Source: Pteria penguin (Eukaryota; Mollusca; Bivalvia; Pterioida; Pteriidae). From it: 64,000 bases of DNA. Each line of letters starts with the position of its first letter. The first letter of the stretch is position 1. Location: contig CM068586.1 in the NCBI GenBank assembly GCA_035048485.1, positions 51,884,167 to 51,948,166 on the forward strand. The letters are read 5' to 3'. Position numbers and translations under genes: made by a program. The notes under the pieces were generated by a model. It made no database searches, was not told where the DNA came from, and saw only the letters and a program-made list of their open reading frames with translations. Below, in pieces: positions 10,775 through 22,346 of this stretch.

Positions 10775-11620
10775 CTCCCTGGATCTGTATCTATGGGACT
10801 TTCGTTTTCAATCTAGATGATAACTATTCATTTATTGGTTTCTATACTATTTCTGGCATTAGAACTAGTCATACAATCAGTGACGTACTACAACTGTGTA
10901 CTCGAGATATACCTTTTGTTGTGAAATCTTTTCTTTGTACTTTCGTATGTACAATTAGGAAACCAAAACTCTTGATTTTGACATGTTTTTTAAGAACTGC
11001 TGTGACGGGTGATGCATGCAAACAGGAGACGCTTACTCTCCCCGGGCACCTGGTCTCACCTCGGAATTTTTCAGTATTTCGGGGTTCACATCAGTTCCTT
11101 TTTGAAACTTACACGATTTTGTATCTGTCCTTGGACTTTGAAAATGATTAACGGTTTGGTACTTCTTCGATATTGATTCTGACCAAAGGGAGGAATTACC
11201 GGATGCAGTTCCCTCGTCCCTCAGATGGGGAGCCGTAAAAATGGGCCAATCTTATGAAATGCAATTGATTTTTATGTAGGTTTACTAATTCTAATTGTCT
11301 TGCTTCATATGAATTCCATTGGTCCCCTCCCTGGATCAGCGCCTATAGGACTTTTCTTTTAATCTAGATGAGAACTATTCATTTATTGGTTTCCAGACTA
11401 TTTCTTGCCTTGGAACTAGTCATACAATCGGTAACATGCATTAGAAGATATACCTTTCGTTGAGAAATATGTTTTTGACTAAAGGAAGGAGTTACCGGGT
11501 GCATTCCCCTCGTCTCTCATATTAGGACCCGTTAAAATTGGCCAATATTATGAAATGCAATTGATTTTTATGTAGCTTTAGTAATTCTAATTGTCTTGCT
11601 TCATATGAATTCCATTGGTT
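10775..11620 (+). repeat. Direct tandem duplication, first unit carrying an insertion
   Basis: The unit starting CCCTCCCTGGATC and ending near GAATTCCATTGG is present twice (10775-11325 and 11326-11620). The first copy is about 250 bp longer because of a segment at about 10930-11175 that is absent from the second copy. Confidence 0.75.
10930..11175 (+). mobile_element. Approximately 245-bp insertion carrying the GC-rich motif
   Basis: The segment runs from TTTGTACTTTCGTATGTACA to TGGTACTTCTTCGATATTGA and is nearly identical to 18030-18285. Unit 2 of the local tandem duplication is an empty site, which supports real mobility. It contains GTGACGGGTGATGCATGCAA and CCCGGGCACCTGG. The 76-aa frame inside it also appears at 18 kb but has no recognisable domain. 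Confidence 0.65.
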
Positions 11621-11829
11621 AGATTTGACATACATTTACAGATTACTCAAATGTCTCTCTCCGACTGTTCTCTCCTAGTAGTTGACAAACCGGAATGAAA
11701 TTTATGGGCTAAACTTCAAATCTCCAATGTAAAGATAATTTTACTCTATAGGGTAATTGTTGGATTGTTGCGTTGTGTTAGCGTTGTTATAATAGCAAAA
11801 TATTTTCATCCATACATGTAGAATGGCCC

Positions 11830-11945
11830 GAATAGAATGTGACCTATTTGTGGGTGGATCTATATCCCTGTTGACCACGTCCACTAAGATAAGGAGGCTC
11901 TCTCGTGGTAAGCGATATCGCTAGATATCGTTTCTTTATCCATAT
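11830..11945 (-). pseudogene. Inverted second piece of the Harbinger-like transposase
   Basis: The reverse complement matches 10075-10190 (GGATATAGATCCACCCACAA, ATAGGTCACATTCTATTC). It carries indels and its frame is broken. Confidence 0.6.
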
Positions 11946-12727
11946 ATTCAAGTTCATGTCCGATGCAACTCTAAAACCTAGTATATACTACACCCTTTAA
12001 TTACATTCTATAGTAAAAGTGCATTTTTACGGCGTGGATTATTTATGCCTTGCTAGAAAACTCAATATATCATTCGCAGCAATAGGAAATACTAAAGAAA
12101 TGATACACCACAGATTCCAAATGAAATCGAAAATGAAAAACCATATGCAATTGCCTCGCAAATTTATAAAAGAGCTATGCGAAATGTTACTATGAGTGAC
12201 GCATTGTTTTCCATTCATTCTGTGTATATAAGAACCCTTTGCATTATCACCGTATTGAAACTGGAAGACGTACATCTAAAAAATAAGTAAAAAGTTGAAA
12301 GAGGTACACGAGAGAAATCATCCACTATGCAATACACCAGTATCCTATGTATTGCTATCTATGGGTATGTTTTACAGTAAATTGTTTTATCTCTTACTTT
12401 ATATATGTTTTGGAATACCAATCGTTACTTGGCATAAGTATTGAAAGCTAACATATATCTGATTTAGAATTAAAGTTACTAAACACTGTAGTTGTTAACA
12501 GAAGCATATTGCTTCAAAGAATGCGTATATAAATTGAATCTTTAATAAGATTTAAACTTGAAAGTGGAATTTTGATGTTCTACCAAGAATTCTACATGTA
12601 TTGGCGGAGGATTCCATTTATTTCATTGTGTTGCTTTTTTATTGAAGTATGCTCACTTTGGTTTTATTTCAGATTTGATTTTCCAGTATTTAGTATGTAA
12701 CCATGTTGTCTCATGAAATACCAATAA

Positions 12728-12905
12728 CTTATTTACACCTTTGTCACACAGTGAGTGAGGTGCTCGGTTCCTTAGGTCTCGGGTTTGACTCCAGCGATGG
12801 ATATACCATTGCCCTGTCTTTCTGGATAGGAAATAAAAATTGAGGTCCAGTGTCATTGTAGGCGTGGATATTAAAAGATGCCTCACTGGGTCTGTTGTAA
12901 AAATA
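12728..12905 (+). repeat. SINE family 1, diverged, in intron 1 of VMO1 copy B
   Basis: It shows GAGGTGCTCGG, the B-box-like GGGTTTGACTCC, then CCTGTCTTTCTGG and the body end ATGCCTCACTGGGTC. It lies in the same relative place as the SINE at 50620-50785 in copy D, in the same orientation relative to the gene. It is therefore probably older than the gene duplication. Confidence 0.65.
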
Positions 12906-13504
12906 TCAACTCAAAACAAAAATCTTCTGAAAAGGTGTTATGATAACTGTATATAGATTCAGTTGCAAAGTGGATACTTATTCCATCTTATGGTCATATA
13001 TTACTAAACTGTCTCGAGAATAAAGGATCATTTCAAACAGATTTTAATCACTTTAACTCCGATTAAATTTTTAAGTTAGAAATATCCGAATTCCATCCCA
13101 TATCCACCGACCCATTTCATACATATCCCTACACACAGACACACATAAATACGTACATCATCTGGTGAAACTTATACATATGTTGGTAATTGAAATTACA
13201 GTGCATATGCATTTGTAAAGTAAACTTTCTCCTCCTATATTTTCAAACATCTATTCGTAATGAAAACATATTGTTAATCTCTGTTGGATATTTGGATTGT
13301 TACCACACTCATGGTTAATTACATTTCACAAAGTTTGATCAAGTATATATACTGATTCTATTCTTTGGATAAAAGTTTCAGCATACTTTAGAATTTAATA
13401 TTATAATTCTCTGACTGTTCATAATGGTGGCATATGGGTCTCCTTGGTCCAACAGTTGTCTGCCCATTTGGAATATATGCGAATGGTTATAAAATAAAGG
13501 TGAA

Positions 13505-14060
13505 CTTGAAATTTTATATATGCCTATTTTTCAAATTGTAAATCGTTTTGCTTTATTACATTTCATTCACACTTCTTGCAATAAATTGATGGGGAACTCA
13601 AAAATATGAGGGCGTGACTTGGTTAATAAAATTCAAATATGAGAAATACATTGATGAGATTTTGAGTTTTTTATTCGCAAATTATACAATATTATGAGTT
13701 TTACCTTATACTGCTACTTATCAACAGATCCTAGAGGTAGTTGTATTTTTGTAGTTAGCTTGATCTTACTTTCAAATCAATTTCAGTTACTAGTATATTT
13801 TAATTGATCTTTGAGAATGGGTAATTATATATAGCTAAACACGAAGAAAAATTACCGAAGGGTGAACCATATCTCATAGTCCACGAATTACAAGGGCAAT
13901 ATCGTGTATAGTGTCATATACAGACAAATGGGAACCCTCGAGAGGAGTAAGCGTCCCCTGGTTGTATTCAAGGCATGAAATGTTTTTTAACTGAAATTCC
14001 GGCATCGGAAATGCATGTGAGCAAATGCCTGTATATATACGTATAATGCCAAATCAAGTA
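13505..14060. other. Intron 2 remnant of VMO1 copy B
   Basis: Intron sequence similar to copies A and D (for example AGCTTGATCTTACTTTCAAA at about 13760), followed by unassigned sequence. It contains no gene. Confidence 0.5.
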
Positions 14061-14069
14061 TAGTAAAAC

Positions 14070-15580
14070 AAAATTAGATGGTTAGTTTGTATGGTCATGT
14101 CCCAAAATATCGGTTAATATTCCTTACATCGGAATCTGAAATTGTACTGGATCTCTATCTCCACCATACAACTTCCTCAGTGACAATTTTGAACTTTCCT
14201 CAATATATCCTTGTTTCTTGGCAAAAGACCTCAATCTTAGGACGAAATTTTCGTATTTAGAGCATGCCCTAGCATAGCGTATAAGTTGTGAAATGAATAC
14301 TCCATATACAGGAGAGGAGGGTATGTAGCTACTCAGAAAAGGGAAGTTGATAATAATGAAATAGAAATCGTCACGTCATAGAGAGTGGTTACTAATGAAT
14401 CATCGTCACTAGTTGATAGGAGTATATCGAGGTATGAAGCAGAATATATGCTCTCAGTTGTATCTTTTATCTCAAGTTCCTTTGGATATATGATGTTGAG
14501 GTGATCCTCAAATACAGGGTCGTTAATCGACAAAACGTCATCGATGTATCGGAATGTAAAGATGAACGGAGATGCTAATTGTTTTTACCATTGGAGAGCA
14601 GAGATGAATGAATTCTGCTTCGTAAGAGTACAAAAACGGTTTTCCATCAAATGTCACAAAAATATTATCTATAAGAAATTCTAACATTTGTATCATTTCT
14701 TCTGAATACTTGCTGCTAGAATCAGACTATCCCTTTACAAAATGTGTCATTGTGGCCTAAAATGAGATACTTATACCTTCGAATTCCTTTTTGTTAAAGA
14801 AGGCGTTATAAATAATTTATGATATTCTATACTTAAGTTTCTGATGAGGAATGGTTGTATAAAGAGTCGAATGTAAAATAGGAGATTTTAAATGTTCTAT
14901 AATTTCCTTGGAATTCTTTAGGATCCACAGCTGATTGATTCCACTTCTCAAGTAAGCAGTAGAGCAGTATTTCTGAAAATCATGTTTTATTTCTGTTAGA
15001 ATTTTGGCGAGTAATATGGAAAGAGACTTGGTGGAACACTTGGAAGATCCAGTTATGAATCGATGCTCAGATGGAGTTTTATGCATCTTTGGAAACCAAA
15101 GAAGTATGTTAGCTCGAGATCAGATTCATTTCTAGTAGTTCCGAATGAACTGATAACCGACTTTTGATTATCCAATATCTTTGAAGGAGATAAAGTTGTA
15201 ACTGTGTAAGTTGGATTCCCATGTGTAGAATGAAGACCAATCTCTGCTGTACGGCATTTAATATAATTTGTACAAAAATGTAATCCTTTGCTGCATTGTC
15301 AGCAGGAACAAACATGAACTTTTAGTGAAGTCGAGAAAGTTCTCCAACGACACTGGAGTCACGAAATATAGAATAGTGTTTCTTTTCAAGAAATGACAAC
15401 GTCTTCGAATTCTTTTCTTTAGCAGGCTTTTGATCAACGTCAGCCGTTCAGAAAGAGTAGAGTATGTTATACATCCTTATCTCTCTTAGCCCAACATCTG
15501 GCATACTCTTCACATGATTTCATAATAATTAAGAATATTTGAGCTTGTCTCATAATATTCTCATTTATCGTGGCATTCTT
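14070..15580 (-). mobile_element. Naiad-type Penelope-like element fragment (a)
   Basis: Read on the minus strand, with frameshifts: MKSCEEYARCWAKRD (about 15530); FVPADNAAKDYIFV (15312); MHKTPSEHRFITGSSKCSTK (15086, RT); HSTLYTTIPHQKLKY; IYPKELEIKDTTES and ASYLDILL (about 14485-14410); then YGVFISQLIRYARACS (about 14305). These are RT and post-RT blocks shared with fragment (b) and with the 58.8-kb element. The YxDD-bearing block and the N-terminal endonuclease are not seen. It faces away from fragment (b), with about 700 bp between their 5' ends. Confidence 0.75.
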
Positions 15581-15584
15581 AGGA

Positions 15585-16225
15585 AAGATAACTTGTATCC
15601 TCTGGTATACGAGTTTGGGTTATCGATCTTAGATAATTAAGTAATGGTCATTGTTTCAATTGATTCTAGTCAATGCTTCCATTGTAAGACCCCTCTACCA
15701 TTCATTGCAAAAACGAAGAACAAAGACATTCGAAAAATCTCCCTCCCATAAGTTCTTTATTTGTAATATTACATATATTGAAATTTCACTTTGCACACTT
15801 TTCTGCCTAGTTTTTTTTTTATTTTTCAGAGTTGGTTTCAGACCTGCAATTTGGTTGTAAAACTAACATCAGATGTTCAACCTGCAACTATCCCTTGTGA
15901 CGTAATGCTGATTATCTCATACTGCAAAATTGTATTCATTTTCTTTGAAACAATCCCTTGCAGCGGTGGATAATCTCTTGAACCATATCTGGCGGAAAGC
16001 AAACTATTCAATATATATCTTTTGTGTAAAGACTGTAATAGTAGTATGGATTCTTCAGTATTCTACGAAAGTACACCAGTAATGGTGATTATCTCATACT
16101 GCAATATTGTATTCATTTTCTTTGAATAGTGACAGATATAAGTTATATACTAATGAATAATCCTCTATTTAACATGAACTACTCATTATTTTATATATAT
16201 AGACTTTGTGCCATAAACCACTCAA
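15585..16225. other. Spacer between divergent Naiad fragments
   Basis: AT-rich, no gene. A block (ATCTCATACTGCAAAATTGT, then ATTCATTTTCTTTGAA) occurs twice, at about 15913 and 16088, i.e. a short direct duplication. Confidence 0.45.
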
Positions 16226-16259
16226 CATATAATATATAATAAGCCCAATATCCATGATA

Positions 16260-17999
16260 TATCCTTTGATGCTCTTTTACCATTTGTCAATCTACCATTA
16301 GGGCTTCATCATATTCGTACCAAGTTATATTCCCTTCCTTTGAAAAGGTTATATGAATTGTACGAATCGTCAATATCCTTACATTTTACCGACTCTAGTT
16401 CCCCACAATATCGACTGCAGGGCGTCATTATGGACATATCGTCTAGCAGACTTTTCAAGGCAGTTAAAACCGATATACCTATCGGTAATAACATTCGCCC
16501 CTTCATTAAAATGAAATTTGCAAATAAGAGGATTGATGCTCTTAATTTGAGTAACATTTTGAACCATAGGTTAGTCAAGGACAAAATCCCTCCATATTTC
16601 AAACATCAGGAGTTGCCTTGTATTTCCTACAGCTATACATCTTCTGTGTCCTTTAAAATATTTAATTATAAATGTGTTTCACAGTGTCTTGATTCACATA
16701 ACATTACAAAAGACTTTCCACTCTGTACATGCTCCACATCAAAGTATCTTTACCCTCCATGCGGCCATGTGGTAACTGGTGACCTCAATATAGTCTATAC
16801 CAGGAAATTACGACACCTCCTGAAGAAAGGTCCTAAATATAGAGTCCCGTTCGTTCACATGGCGTGAAAATTTCAAAATTATTATGGATGCATGCGAGGA
16901 ATATGCCAGGAGATGGTCGAAAAGGGAAGAAGTGGAGTCTGACACTCTCTTCGAGTGGATGAAATCCACCGGAGAACTATTCAAAAGAAGAATAGGGCGT
17001 CTTAGGCATTCGGTAAGAACCAAACACGAGTCTATATTTAATGACCCTGATGTAACCAGGGAACTCTCTGAACTCCATGAACAATTTATTATTGTCCCAG
17101 CTGACAACGCAACAAGATTTTACATTAATTGTCTGTTAGAGGAACTTGGATTACACTCTGCACCTGGAAATCCAACATACACACAAACAAATTTATTTAT
17201 TTCTGAAATACTTCAAAACCACAAATCTGTCCTCGAGTCTTTTGGAATTACCACAACAATCTTGTCATTGGGCGGGAAGATACATATTTTGTAAAAGAAC
17301 ACTCTTATGCAAAACACAAGTATACCGAAGATCAAATCATCAAAATGCTGGAATTTTTAATAGACAATATTTTTGTGGTGTTTGGAGGGAACATTTTTCA
17401 GCAAATCATTGGCATTCCCCATGGGAACTAACTGCGCCCCTCTTCTTGTTGACATTTTCTTATATTTGTATGAGGCAGAATTTATTCAAAACATGCTCTC
17501 CACAGGCAGAAAAAAACCTCGCATCTCAGTTTAATTTTACGTATAGATATATAGACGAAGTATTGTCAATAAATAATCCTAACTTTAAGGATTACATACA
17601 TGAAATCTATCCCCATGAACTTGAGATAAAAGAGACAACCGAGAGCAATAATTCCGCTTCGTATCTGGATATATTTTTAACTTTCGACAATACACCTCTC
17701 TGTATGACAAACGTGACGATTTTAACTTCCAAATAACTAAATTTCCGTTTCTTTGCAGCAATATCCCGTCCTCACCTGCCTATGGAGTTTTTATATCACA
17801 ACTTATAAGGTACGCAAGAACCTGTTGTCTATACGACGGTTTTATTCCAACGACTGGCCACTAAGTTGCTCATGCAGGGATATGTTAAAGAACGTCTGAA
17901 ATCGTCACTGAGAAAGTTCTACGGTCGCTATGGGGATCTTGTACGAAAATATGATGTGCCCCTTTTTAGAATGATTGATAATATTCTGGAATGCGACTA
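16260..17999 (+). mobile_element. Naiad-type Penelope-like element fragment (b)
   Basis: The segment 16340-16867 encodes FIKMKFANKRIDALNLSNIL, the CxC motif CTCSTSKY, and GHVVTGDLNIVYTRKLRHLL, then KKGPKYR. After a small frameshift follow DACEEYARRWSKREE (16885) and FIIVPADNA (17083). About ten residues are missing between PADNA and FYINCLLEELG. Later: a frameshifted RT block near 17365-17470, YRYIDEVLSINNP (17542, the YxDD region), YPHELEIKETTES, and YGVFISQLIRYART (17783). The order CxC domain then RT, with no endonuclease after the RT, is that of the N-terminal-endonuclease Naiad clade. The element is 5'-truncated and dead. Confidence 0.78.
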
Positions 18000-18029
18000 A
18001 ATGACCTGTTCAGTGAATACCAAATATGA

Positions 18030-18285
18030 CTTTGTATACCAGTTTTGTACTTTCGTATGTACAATTAGGAAACCAAAACTCTTGATTTTGACATGTTTCT
18101 TAAGAACTGCTGTGACGGGTGATGCATGCAAACAGGAGACGCTTACTCTCCCTGGGCACCTGGTCTCACCTCAGAATTTTTTAATATTTCGGGGTTCACA
18201 ACAGTTTCTTTTTGAAACTTACCTGATTTTGTATCTGTCCTTGGACTTTGAGAATGATTAATGGTTTGGTACTTCTTCGAAATTG
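18030..18285 (+). mobile_element. Second copy of the 245-bp insertion with GC-rich motif
   Basis: Nearly identical to 10930-11175. It lies directly downstream of Naiad fragment (b). Confidence 0.65.
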
Positions 18286-18595
18286 ATATATAGACTTTGT
18301 ATGATATGAATAATGTTGTATGGTAGATTTCTACAATCTTTGTGGTTTGTCCTTGTCAATTGTCATCCACTTAATGTGTAATGTTAATGCTATATTAATA
18401 TTTTATGATACATTCGAGGTTACATATTGAATTGGTTTTGTCTATATATAGACTTGGTATGATAGTGAATAATGTTGTATGGTAAATTTTCTACCATCCA
18501 TGTAGTTTGCCCTTGTCAATTGGACAATGGGCTTTCACTTATGACAATGTATAATGGTAATGCATTATGACGAATTTCAATTAAATATATTATAA
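18285..18595 (+). repeat. Tandem duplication of about 160 bp
   Basis: TATATAGACTTTGTATGATA at 18287 returns as TATATAGACTTGGTATGATA at 18446. Both are followed by GAATAATGTTGTATGGTA and CCTTGTCAATTG. There is no coding potential. Confidence 0.7.
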
Positions 18596-18639
18596 TGTTG
18601 GTTGAAAAATCCACTGCGGCCATTATTATTGCCAATAAA

Positions 18640-19095
18640 ACTGAAAACTTGTATTACTTATGATTGCATAGTTCTAAGTATTCAATATTTGGTCTGAGTC
18701 CGTCAAGGTCCACGATAATATCAAAATTTTGACGCCATGTAAATGACTGTGGCTTTCTATATCTTAAGCCTTTACTTAAAAGTCCTCTAAGTTTTTCATT
18801 GCGAACAATATGGAGATCTCCTGTCATGGATTATATTTAAACTCTGAAGAGGAACATGAACACTCTATAGGGTTATGAAAGTCTTTCGGATCTACACATT
18901 TAAAATTTTGTTTTAGTTAAAGATTTTGGAAGCAACTGTTGGTGTATATTTAGAGGAAATACAAGGCGACTCCCTCATTTTTGAAGTATGGAGGAATATT
19001 ATCTTTGATAGACTTATGATTTAAAATGCTACTTAAATTAAGTGCGTGTGTCAGTTCCATTATTTGCAAAATATACTTTAAAAAAGGGGGCGCTC
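18640..19095 (-). mobile_element. Naiad-type element fragment (e), CxC domain
   Basis: On the minus strand: KDNIPPYFKN, then the CxC motif CSCSSSEFKYN (about 18870), then MTGDLHIVRNEKLRGLLSKG and LRYRKPQSFTWRQNFDII. This is the same block as GHVVTGDLNIV in fragment (b). It is truncated at both ends and inserted just before the broken exon 3 of VMO1 copy B. Confidence 0.7.
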
Positions 19096-20134
19096 CTCAT
19101 TGCCATCTACAGGCCTGTCTGAAATGGCAGCTGGCGATGTCCAAGATAACACCTTGGCGGGAAGCGAGACGCTGTGAAGATAAGAGCTGTCTAGCTGCAT
19201 TTAAGTTAAGAGTTGAGGGGAAACAAGTGTATTACATAGTTCCAAAATTAATAATGTTATTTTCTTCCTCATTTCCTTATGACCTTATAGTACAAGACTG
19301 GAATTCCTCAAACTGGTTATAAAAATTAAAATCAAAATTTAAGTTTCCAACCCAATTATATGGAATTCATAACTACATTTACGACTAGACTATTGGAAAT
19401 ATAACGGTTCAAGAGGTATTTTCCAAATTGAAAGGCTTTAAGTTTTGATTTATTTTCTGTTTGGTAATATAAAAGTGCATCACTGTATTTAAAGAGATGT
19501 GTGTCTATTGTAGTCACATGATTATTTGACTGAATATTTATCTTACAGGGCAAGGGAGACGACACGGCTGCAAACTCGATTAAATTCATGTGTAGAAATG
19601 AAGGCACTGGATATTCCAGGGAAATGAAAATCAACAGGGATCTGGAAGGAGTCTGGGATCTTGGGGAGTTTGGAGTGGCCAATGCTCACCAAACTCCAAC
19701 ATATGCGGTTTTCAGATCAAATCTGAAAAATCGCAGCATGATAGCGATGACACAGAATTCAAAGACGTAAAATTCTTGTGCTGCAAATTCAATTTTCGAT
19801 GAATCATTTAATTATTGTTAAAATTCACAATTTTGTCTCTTGTTCATTGTCCATGACCAGTACTCTGCTTATTTGAATTTTTCTATTGACTATAAATGTT
19901 GTATATGACAGAAGATGGATTTATAATTGGATAATAGAAAAATTACGAATGATAATCCACAAAAAGTCCTTCGATGCTCTTCATTTAGATCGTTTATTTT
20001 TAATTCCCTTTACCTTCTTGCTGATCATGTGAGTCCTTCCGTTTAATGAAGTTTAGTCAACTGAATTTTAGAAATCATCATATCAACGTCAAATTAAAAG
20101 GAATTGGCAATATGTTGAAAGGCGAGGGGCAAGT

Positions 20135-21260
20135 GTGTGTGTGTGTGTGGGGGGGGGGGGGGGGAGGAGGTCACTCCATGTTTGCACTGACCACAAACAC
20201 AGTGTCGTCGAAGATAAATAAAGAATGACAATACATGGAAATAAACAATGCTTCCTGATTAGAAATACGGATGACCACTGTAATTGCTGAAGATAAAGCT
20301 TTCAAGTCGTTTGTTGTTTATCCCTATATGAATAACAATGATCGGTGACGTCATAACGGCTTCACATTAAAGGTTGCGTGTGAATATATACGTCAGCGGT
20401 TAGCAAAGGATTTCCAAGTAGAATCCCAGCATCTTGTCGCATCTAGTGTTTAACATCTGCTCTTTTTTCTTTCGGTGATTCCAAATAAACACCCGGATGT
20501 TATTTTTTAATCCATCCATCATATTTACATACAAACACTTTCAAGATCTGACTGGCCGGATTAAAGGAAATGACAGATTCGTCATCAAAAACAGTTGTTC
20601 TTTATTGTTGACTTCTAACGATATTTTATTTCTTATATCACAGGAGATGTATTTATAATTGGATAATAGAAAAATTATGAATGATAATTCACAGAAAGTT
20701 TTAGAAATCATAATCAACCTCATATTTAAAGGAATTGGCAAGTGTTCATATCACTTGTATATAAATTTAGAATATAATTTAGAAAGGCAAGACGAGGTAC
20801 CGGTGGGTGAGACGGGGGAATGGGTATCACTTCATGCTTGCACTGACCACAAACACAGTGTCGTCGAGGATAAATGAAGAAGGACAATACATGGAAATAA
20901 ACAGTGCTTCCTGATTAGATATATGGACGACCACTGTAATGCTCAAGATTAAGCTTTCAGGACGTTTGTGGTTCATTCCTATATGAATAACAAAGATCAA
21001 CGATGTCATAAAGGTCCACATTTGAGGTTGCGTGTGAATATACGCAAAGGTTTTCTACGTGTATTCCCAGCTTCTTGTCTCATTCGGTGTTCAACAACAT
21101 CTCTTTTTCTTTCGGCAATTCCGCACGTTATTAATTCAAAATACACACTCTTTAAAGATGTTACTGACCGGATTACAGCAAACAACAGATTCATCATAAA
21201 AAAAGTTGTTCTTTATTGTAGACTTCTAACGATATTTTACTCCTTATCTTTGTGAGAACA
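20135..21260 (+). repeat. VMO1 3' flank repeat, present twice
   Basis: Two direct copies (about 20135-20660 and 20770-21260), period about 658 bp, each with CTGACCACAAACACAGTGTC, GGACAATACATGG-like, CCTATATGAATAACAA and GTTGTTCTTTATTG blocks. The first starts with (GT)n and an 18-base G run. The same sequence lies downstream of the other VMO1 copies. Confidence 0.7.
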
Positions 21261-21544
21261 GATGATTGAATTTTGAATTTGTTGTAATTGTAGTGAGATA
21301 CTGCGTTAAATTAAGGACTTTGTATACTTCTGGATAAACGTAAAGTTGTCATTGGACACCAGCTGTGTCTTTCTAGTTTAATGATATACAATGCAGTTTG
21401 TAAAAAGAAATTGGGAGTTTTTCCGCATGATGGTTTGGTGTTAAAAGACAATAAAAACATTACTCTATATATCAATTTCCAGTACATTCAATTTCAATTA
21501 CTTGCATAAACTCGTTCAGAGGTAATTTTCAATCCCTTAAGTGT

Positions 21545-21625
21545 TATTAACCTTATGTTGATGTCTTCTTACATATTTTTGATAGCAACATATTATTCTA
21601 TAAATTTTGTAAATTGTAATTTTTT
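21545..21625 (+). repeat. Small Naiad tail fragment
   Basis: TTATGTTGATGTCTTCTTAC and TTTTTGATAGCAACATATTA match 9305-9350 in the tail of the Naiad 3' end at 8.8-9.7 kb. Confidence 0.6.
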
Positions 21626-21629
21626 TAAA

Positions 21630-22340
21630 TCCTATTGCTCTTTTATCCATTCGTTCGAGCGCTGGTAATAAGTAGATCAGAATATACGACGCTTGTTTAT
21701 GCCACTTGAAAACGAGGGCCCTCTATAGTCACGTTACATATGTCACAATATATAATCTACAAACATGAAATTCTTATATGTTGCTTATTGTTATTAGCTA
21801 TGGAGAATTTGCATATTTGAATTTCCTGATATCTGAGCCTTTGAATGACATATACAATAATTTACTTTACCTTATCGACTACTGTTTATCATGCTTTATA
21901 TCATAAACCAATCAAAATAGTCATTACATCGTACCATTATTCACCCATATTTAATCCGGGATTCATGGCTATCATATCAGATACAGTTACTTCCCTTGTT
22001 CTAGGCCCGAACGTTCCGATAGATTTCGGCATCGAAGTTACGAATGGGACCGATGAGTATATCATATCAATAGATATTTTTTCAATTAATTTGATTGTCG
22101 TCCTAAATCGAAATCTTGAATCCAACCCTTCAGCTGATAGATAAGGAAAATGAGTATGAAATAGAATTATGCATGTACATTTGAACAACTGGAGGCACAA
22201 AATTTCATTTTACCACAGAAATTTTTATCTGCAAGCAAACACGAAAAACAAAAACTGGACAATATGGTATTGGGTCCATACTTTGCAGTCACATTTATCC
22301 ATAAAGCTTTCATTTGTTAACTTTTCTTCTTTCGCTCTCA
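21630..22340. other. Unassigned stretch
   Basis: A 99-codon frame (21845-22144) lacks any domain that I recognise and overlaps an 87-codon antisense frame. I see nothing else. Confidence 0.4.
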
Positions 22341-22346
22341 AAACTG

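Larger units (their letters stand above)
9703..12015. mobile_element. Inverted PIF/Harbinger-like remnant between VMO1 copies C and B
   Basis: The ends are inverted repeats. The left end, about 9698-9766, has ACTATAGAATGTAATTAAAG then GTGTAATATGTACTAGG. The right end, about 11951-12015, is its reverse complement. Each end also carries a piece of the same transposase, facing inward. The ends continue into VMO1 upstream sequence, so this is more likely part of the head-to-head gene duplication than a single clean transposon. Confidence 0.6.
12327..19802 (+). pseudogene. VMO1: VMO1-like gene copy B, split by Naiad insertions
   Basis: Exon 1 is 12327-12364: a signal-peptide start MQYTSILCIAIY, 5 nt shorter than in copy C, so out of frame. 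Exon 2 is 13382-13499 (TVHNGGIW, then after a frameshift VCPFGIYANGYKIK; GT donor at 13500). Only the last part of exon 3 remains (about 19154-19226, ending FKLRVEGKQ). Exon 4 is 19549-19802 ([19 protein letters not shown]; frameshifted in the middle). The exon 2 to 3 interval has swollen to about 5.6 kb and holds three Naiad fragments. No AATAAA remains at the expected site near 19817. Confidence 0.8.

Noticed and set aside
14070..18000. Assigning the RT fragments to LINEs or LTR elements
   Set aside because: The CxC motif with GHVxTGDL and the FSTLYTxxPHxKLK and GIPMGTNCAPLxAxLFL blocks point to Penelope-like elements; no integrase, protease or apurinic endonuclease is seen.
21845..22144. 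99-aa frame as a gene
   Set aside because: No domain, no splice or polyA context, and an overlapping antisense frame of similar length.
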